A stretch of 64,000 bases of DNA from JAJNBA01 sp963842295 (GTDB taxonomy: Bacteria > Actinomycetota > UBA4738 > HRBIN12). Under the pieces are notes generated by a model. That model had not been told where the DNA came from. It made no database searches and was given only the letters and a program-made list of their open reading frames with translations. The stretch covers positions 62,001-126,000 of the forward strand of contig CAWJFY010000004.1 in the NCBI GenBank assembly GCA_963842295.1, written 5' to 3'. The position numbers were made by a program, and so were the translations under genes. This document shows, one piece after another, positions 60,287 through 64,000 of the stretch (its first letter is position 1; each line of letters starts with the position of its first letter).

Positions 60287-60909
60287 GGACGGCGATCAGG
60301 CGTTCTCCCGCGGCGCGACTGTCGTCGCGCCGCGGAGCGGTGTTCATGGAGGAGGCCGGATGGGAGATCCCGGCCTCGTATGGAGACGACGCGGCGGAGC
60401 GAGCCGTCATCCGCGATCGCGTCGCCATCGCGGATATCACCGCACGGGCCAAGGTGGACCTCCGCGGCCGCCTGCCGGCCGGGATCCCCATACCGGCCGC
60501 GACCGTCATCGCACGGATCTCGGCGGAGTGGACCGTCGTCTTGGGGGGACCCGACGCCGAGACGAGGCTGATCCGGGCGATCGAACCCGCCGCCGGTCCC
60601 GGGGCGATGGTGACGGACGTGACCCACCTGTTCGCGGGGTTCGCCATCGCCGGCCCGGACCTGCCCGACGTGCTCGAGAGGACGACGTCGTGGGATCCCA
60701 CCACCCTCGCTCCCGGGGAGGCGACGGGCGCGCCGATCGCGGAGGTCCGAGCGCTGATGGTCCGGCGAGACCTCTCCGTTCCGGTGCTGGAGGTCTACGT
60801 CGCCACGGAGTACGCCCGGTACGTCTGGGAGACGCTCTCGGGCGTCGTCTCGGGGCTGGGCGGGACGCCGGTCGGATGGCAGGCCCTCCGCGCGGAGGGG
60901 TGGAGCTGA
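60283..60909 (+). CDS. soxG: Sarcosine oxidase gamma-like subunit (SoxG / MgdD)
   Basis: GcvT-related gamma subunit of 208 residues. RVAIADITARAKVDLRG and VTDVTHLFAGFAIAGPDLPDVLER correspond to the SoxG pattern of a reduced GcvT fold lacking folate residues. GTG 60283 overlaps the alpha stop by 4 bases, and its stop overlaps the beta ATG by 1 base. Its role is structural within the complex. Sequence conservation in this subunit is low, so the assignment leans partly on operon position. Confidence 0.8.
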   Translation: MRTAIRRSPAARLSSRRGAVFMEEAGWEIPASYGDDAAERAVIRDRVAIADITARAKVDLRGRLPAGIPIPAATVIARISAEWTVVLGGPDAETRLIRAIEPAAGPGAMVTDVTHLFAGFAIAGPDLPDVLERTTSWDPTTLAPGEATGAPIAEVRALMVRRDLSVPVLEVYVATEYARYVWETLSGVVSGLGGTPVGWQALRAEGWS

Positions 60910-62123
60910 TGCACCCGATCCGGTACTTCCGGCCCTGGCGGATGTGGGGGCATCACGAGCTCAAGGATTCGTATGACGTCGTGATCGTCGGCGGCGGCGC
61001 CCACGGGCTCGCGATCGCCTACGAGCTGGCCAAGCGCGGCATCACCGACGTGGCCGTGCTCGACAAGAGCTACATCGGCGCGGGCGGGTCCGGGCGCAAC
61101 ACCACGATCGTGCGCGCCAACTACCGGACGCCCGAGGGAGTCGCCTTCTACAAGGAGTCGCTCCGCCTGTACGAGCAGCTCGCGCAGGAGCTCGACTACA
61201 ACCTCCTGCTCTCCCAACAGGGCCATCTGACGCTCGCGCACGCGGAGCGCGCCGTGATCGTCGCGCACGAACGCGCGGAGGTGAACCGTCTCCTCGGCGT
61301 CGAATCCGGCGTGATCTACCCCGACGAGATCGCGAAACTCTGTCCGGAGCTCGACCTCTCGGATCATCCCGACTTCCCGATCATGGCTGCCCTCTACCAT
61401 CCCCCCGGAGGCGTGATCCGCCACGACGCCGTGGTCTGGGCATACGCGCGGATGGCCGAGCGCATGGGCGTACACGTGCACCAGGGCACCGAGGTGACCG
61501 GCGTGGACGTCCGGGGCGGCCGCGTGACCGGTGTCCGGACGAACCGGGGCGACATCGCGACCGGGACCGTGATCTCGGCGGTCGCGGGCTGGACGAGCGA
61601 GGTCTGCCGGATGGCCGGGGTCGAGACACCCATCGTCACCCATCCTCTCCAGGCGTTCGTGACCGAGGCGCTGAAACCCTTCCTTCACGTGATCCTGGTC
61701 TCGGCGACGCTGCACGTCTACATCTCGCAGACGGACCGCGGCGAGGTGCTGATCGGGTCGGAGATCGAACCGTACACGTCGTACGCGCAGGACTCCACGT
61801 TGGACTTCCTCGAGGTCACGGCCGCGCACACGCTCGAGCTCCTCCCCATGCTCGGACGGGTGAAGCTGATGCGCGCGTGGGGCGGCCTGTGCGACGTGAC
61901 GCCCGACTACTCCCCGATCATGGGACTCACCGACGTCGAGGGATTCCTGATCGACGGCGGTTGGGGCACCTACGGGTTCAAGGCCACGCCGATCGTGGGG
62001 GTCACGATGGCCGACCTGGTGAACGACAACCTCGTGCCCGATCTGATCGCCCCTTTCGCGCTGGATCGGTTCTGGAAGCGGGAGCTCGTCTCGGAGATCG
62101 CGGCGGCCGCCGTTTCCCACTGA
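60909..62123 (+). CDS. soxB: Sarcosine oxidase beta-like subunit (SoxB / MgdA)
   Basis: FAD-binding catalytic subunit of 404 residues. It has VVIVGGGAHGLAIAYELAKRG, the SoxB segment AGGSGRNTTIVRANYRTPEGVAFY, the histidine in GVIRHDAVVWAYARMAERMG, where SoxB attaches FMN, and the C-terminal GGWGTYGFKATPIVGVTMADLV. It oxidises the N-methyl amino acid (sarcosine or N-methylglutamate), producing an imine whose carbon passes to the folate site of the alpha subunit. Subunit order here is D-A-G-B, not the usual B-D-A-G. Confidence 0.88.
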   Translation: MHPIRYFRPWRMWGHHELKDSYDVVIVGGGAHGLAIAYELAKRGITDVAVLDKSYIGAGGSGRNTTIVRANYRTPEGVAFYKESLRLYEQLAQELDYNLLLSQQGHLTLAHAERAVIVAHERAEVNRLLGVESGVIYPDEIAKLCPELDLSDHPDFPIMAALYHPPGGVIRHDAVVWAYARMAERMGVHVHQGTEVTGVDVRGGRVTGVRTNRGDIATGTVISAVAGWTSEVCRMAGVETPIVTHPLQAFVTEALKPFLHVILVSATLHVYISQTDRGEVLIGSEIEPYTSYAQDSTLDFLEVTAAHTLELLPMLGRVKLMRAWGGLCDVTPDYSPIMGLTDVEGFLIDGGWGTYGFKATPIVGVTMADLVNDNLVPDLIAPFALDRFWKRELVSEIAAAAVSH

Positions 62124-62127
62124 GGAC

Positions 62128-62988
62128 GTGCCATCATTGGCGGTGATGGCCACCGCAGCGCAGCCGCTCCGCCGGAACACCGCGAACGTGCACGTCGTGG
62201 CGATGAACGACGGCATCCGTTCGGAACGAACGGACACCCTCGCTGCGGAGGAACCGCTCGAGATCCGGGTGCAGGGGCCGGGTCAGGAGCAGCGATCGGT
62301 GGCCGTCACGATGCGAACGCCCGGCGGCGACTTCGAGCTCGCAGTGGGGTTCCTCTTCACGGAGGGATTGATCGCCCCCGAGGACGTCAGTCGGGTCGCC
62401 TACTGCGACAATCTGCCGGGCGAGGACCAGCAGTACAACATCGTGTCGGTGACGATGAACCGTCCGTTCGACTTCGACCTACTGAAACGGAACTTCTATG
62501 CGACCTCCTCCTGCGGGATCTGCGGGAAGGCGGCCCTCGATGACATCGAGGTGAGGTGCGCCCCCGTCCCGTCGGGCACGAGTGTCGCCGCCGACACGCT
62601 GCTCGGCCTCCCCACCGCCCTTCGCAAGGCACAGAAGGTCTTCGAACGGACCGGAGGACTCCACGCCGCGGGCCTGTTCTCTCCCGACGGCGATCTCGTG
62701 TCCGTCCGCGAGGACGTCGGCCGCCACAACGCGGTCGACAAGGTCGTGGGGGAGCAGGTACTGGCCGGCCGGGTCCCGCTCGCCGATCACGTGCTGCAGG
62801 TGAGCGGCCGGCTCTCCTTCGAGATCGTGCAGAAGGCAGCGGTGGCGGGTATCCCGATCGTGAGCGCCGTGAGCGCGCCGTCGTCGCTTGCGGTGGAGGC
62901 GGGAGAGCGATTCGGCATGACATTGGTCGGCTTCGTCCGCGACGAGCGGCTGAACGTCTACACCCATCCCGAGCGGGTCGTCGGGTGA
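62128..62988 (+). CDS. fdhD: Formate dehydrogenase accessory sulfurtransferase FdhD
   Basis: FdhD of 286 residues transfers sulfur to the molybdenum cofactor to activate formate dehydrogenases. The catalytic cysteines are in ATSSCGICGKAALDD, and the conserved GFLFTEGLI and REDVGRHNAVDKVVG motifs are present. GTG 62128 begins 4 bases after soxB; a downstream ATG at 62146 is a possible alternative. Presence in the sox operon indicates that formate from demethylation is oxidised by a molybdo-enzyme, and a probable one starts at 63936. Confidence 0.92.
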   Translation: MPSLAVMATAAQPLRRNTANVHVVAMNDGIRSERTDTLAAEEPLEIRVQGPGQEQRSVAVTMRTPGGDFELAVGFLFTEGLIAPEDVSRVAYCDNLPGEDQQYNIVSVTMNRPFDFDLLKRNFYATSSCGICGKAALDDIEVRCAPVPSGTSVAADTLLGLPTALRKAQKVFERTGGLHAAGLFSPDGDLVSVREDVGRHNAVDKVVGEQVLAGRVPLADHVLQVSGRLSFEIVQKAAVAGIPIVSAVSAPSSLAVEAGERFGMTLVGFVRDERLNVYTHPERVVG

Positions 62989-62991
62989 CGG

Positions 62992-63792
62992 TCACGAGAT
63001 CGCGACGCCGACGAGCCTTCCCACCCCGTAGGTGATCGCGGCCGCCACTCCGCCGATCGCGAGCATCCTCGCACCCGAGAGGAGCACGCCACGGCCGGTG
63101 AGTATCGTCATGGCGCCCCCCACCGCGAACAGCGTCAGGCCCGAGAGGCCCGCCGAGATCGCGACCGCCGCCTCGCCGGACGTGACCAGGAACGGGACGA
63201 GAGGGACCAACGCTCCGAGGGAGAACATCGCGAACGACGATCCAGCCGCGGCCCATGGCGAGCCGAGCCCTTCCTCCATGTCGATCCCGAGTTCCTCCCG
63301 AGCGTGGGTCTCCAAGGCGACCTCGGGATCCTTCATGAGCTCCGCAGCGATCCGCCCAGCAGTCTCAGGATCGATGCCCTTCCGCTCGTAGATCTGGGCC
63401 AACTCCCGCAGCTCCTCCTCGGGCTGTGTCGCGATCTCGTGTGCTTCCTTGTGGATCAGCTGCTCGAAGACCTCGCGCTGCACCTTCATCGAGACGTACT
63501 CGCCGGCTCCCATCGAGAACGCCCCGGCGAGAAGGCCTGCGAAGCCGGCGATCACCACCACCTCGCCGGCGACACCGGAACCTGCCACGCCGAAGATGAG
63601 CGAGAGGTTCGACACGAGCCCGTCGTTCAACCCGAAGATCGCAGCCCGCAGAGCTCCCGACTTGCTGCTCGACGCGTCCTGCTCCCCGTGGACCGGCCCA
63701 GGGTGCGGCCTCATGCGCCGGCCCCCTCGCACGCGGCTGATCAGGCTCGATGCAGCGGCGTCCTCGTCGATGGGCGTCGTCTCCGTGGTCAT
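62992..63792 (-). CDS. VIT1/CCC1-family Fe2+/Mn2+ transporter
   Basis: Membrane protein of 266 residues with the VIT family layout. The first helix pair has AAIFGLNDGLVSNLSLIFGVAGSG, followed by AGAFSMGAGEYVSMKVQREVF. A long cytoplasmic helical metal-binding domain follows (QPEEELRELAQIYERKGIDP), then three C-terminal helices. It moves Fe2+ or Mn2+ out of the cytoplasm, buffering metal. ATG 63792 follows TACTGT by 6 bases, so the frame further upstream was not used. It is convergent with fdhD (3-base gap). Confidence 0.87.
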   Translation of the reverse strand: MTTETTPIDEDAAASSLISRVRGGRRMRPHPGPVHGEQDASSSKSGALRAAIFGLNDGLVSNLSLIFGVAGSGVAGEVVVIAGFAGLLAGAFSMGAGEYVSMKVQREVFEQLIHKEAHEIATQPEEELRELAQIYERKGIDPETAGRIAAELMKDPEVALETHAREELGIDMEEGLGSPWAAAGSSFAMFSLGALVPLVPFLVTSGEAAVAISAGLSGLTLFAVGGAMTILTGRGVLLSGARMLAIGGVAAAITYGVGRLVGVAIS

Positions 63793-63798
63793 GCGCAA

Positions 63799-63804
63799 AC
63801 AGTA
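63799..63804 (-). promoter_or_regulatory. -10 hexamer, leaderless start at 63792
   Basis: TACTGT, 6 bases, then ATG of the VIT-family gene. Confidence 0.55.
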
Positions 63805-63850
63805 GACAAGGACCCGTCTCGACACACAGCTCCGGTTTCCCCTGGCCGCC

Positions 63851-63856
63851 TAGAAT
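63851..63856 (+). promoter_or_regulatory. -10 hexamer of the probable molybdo-enzyme gene
   Basis: TAGAAT about 80 bases before ATG 63936. The leader contains a palindrome (63865-63881), a tandem repeat (63896-63919) and a strong ribosome-binding site. Confidence 0.5.
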
Positions 63857-63864
63857 CGCTCCAC

Positions 63865-63881
63865 GGTCGGATCGTCCGACC
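63865..63881. promoter_or_regulatory. Palindrome just downstream of the -10
   Basis: GGTCGGATCGTCCGACC is a perfect inverted repeat with 7-base arms and a 3-base centre, 8 bases after TAGAAT. It overlaps or abuts the transcription start, a usual place for a repressor operator. Confidence 0.55.
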
Positions 63882-63895
63882 CGGATCGAAGGAGA

Positions 63896-63919
63896 GGCCG
63901 AGGAAACGGCCGAGGAAAC
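63896..63919. repeat. 12-bp tandem repeat in the leader
   Basis: GGCCGAGGAAAC occurs twice in direct succession between the palindrome and the ribosome-binding site. Its role is unknown; it could be a slippage duplication. Confidence 0.6.
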
Positions 63920-63935
63920 GAAAGGAGCGCGCTCG

Positions 63936-64000
63936 ATGCCGAACGGGCTCACGCGACTGACCGAGCCGATGGTGCGCGAGGACGGGGAGCTGCGCGTCGC
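63936..64000 (+). CDS. Probable molybdopterin oxidoreductase (formate dehydrogenase-like), N-terminus only
   Basis: Only about 21 residues are visible (MPNGLTRLTEPMVREDGELR). The RLTEPMVREDG-type segment is characteristic of molybdopterin oxidoreductases just after the N-terminal Fe-S domain. The visible start lacks the usual CxxC...C Fe-S cysteines, so the enzyme either starts unusually late or is a shorter, cluster-less type. AAAGGAG is 7 bases before the ATG. FdhD nearby supports a formate dehydrogenase. The rest lies outside the window. Confidence 0.4.
   Translation, partial: MPNGLTRLTEPMVREDGELRV

Noticed and set aside
57195..62123. Plain sarcosine oxidase (soxBDAG)
   Set aside because: The gene order differs and the alpha subunit has Fe-S cysteines; with gmaS-mgsABC in the same region an N-methylglutamate dehydrogenase is at least as likely, so both names are given.
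1..64000. tRNA, rRNA, prophage, insertion sequence or transposase
   Set aside because: Read on both strands without finding a tRNA-like cloverleaf end, rRNA motif, DDE/Tyr recombinase or terminal inverted repeats.

Overview
The window is roughly two-thirds G+C and is packed with protein-coding genes on both strands. I found no rRNA, tRNA, CRISPR array, insertion sequence or phage gene. Several features point to an actinobacterium: a WhiB-type iron-sulfur regulator, a perfect actinobacterial LexA (SOS) box, a PimB-like mannosyltransferase, deazaflavin (F420)-type oxidoreductases, mycothiol-type DinB proteins and frequent GTG starts. Its class cannot be decided from the sequence. About a third of the genes have a TANNNT -10 hexamer only 6 to 10 bases before the start codon and no ribosome-binding site, so leaderless mRNAs look common.

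Layout. 1-17.9 kb is mostly housekeeping: an ECF sigma/anti-sigma pair, YbaK, an A-type Fe-S carrier, a class III aminotransferase, methionine synthase MetH, an aldo/keto reductase, the 2-oxoacid:ferredoxin oxidoreductase KorAB, a cysteine desulfurase, an aquaporin, a run of small unknown genes, a thiolase with an Lrp-domain protein, and DinB proteins. 17.8-24.2 kb holds an SOS-promoter-driven exonuclease/UvrC-like fusion, a 1385-residue secreted protein of 11 Calx-beta repeats, and WhiB. 24.3-31.5 kb holds YgfZ, PimB, an ArsA-type ATPase, a ROK glucokinase, an LLM oxidoreductase and 5-formyl-THF cyclo-ligase.

31.5-45.2 kb and 49.9-64 kb form a one-carbon/methylated-amine region. It has folate genes (a GcvT-like protein, FtcD, FchA, Fhs). 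It has a gamma-glutamylmethylamide synthetase-like GlnA followed by three N-methylglutamate synthase subunits, an unknown 144-residue protein, a PuuD-like hydrolase, a SoxB-like flavoprotein and a flavin reductase fused to a cyclic-nucleotide-binding domain. Further on come a four-subunit sarcosine oxidase/N-methylglutamate dehydrogenase-like complex (soxD-A-G-B), FdhD and the start of a probable molybdopterin (formate dehydrogenase-like) enzyme. The SoxA-like subunit carries cysteine sets for two [2Fe-2S] clusters that classical sarcosine oxidase lacks as I know the family. The simplest reading is methylamine -> gamma-glutamylmethylamide -> N-methylglutamate -> methylene-THF/formaldehyde -> formate -> CO2.

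Between these blocks lie a KimA-like potassium importer with a divergent KdpDE-like two-component system (45.2-49.9 kb), and a minus-strand cluster of APC permease, acyl-CoA dehydrogenase, DUF1989-GcvT fusion and phytanoyl-CoA dioxygenase (49.9-56.2 kb). The fusion gene carries an apparent one-base frameshift. This cluster is a candidate undescribed demethylating catabolic unit. No gene-free stretch longer than 300 bases is present.
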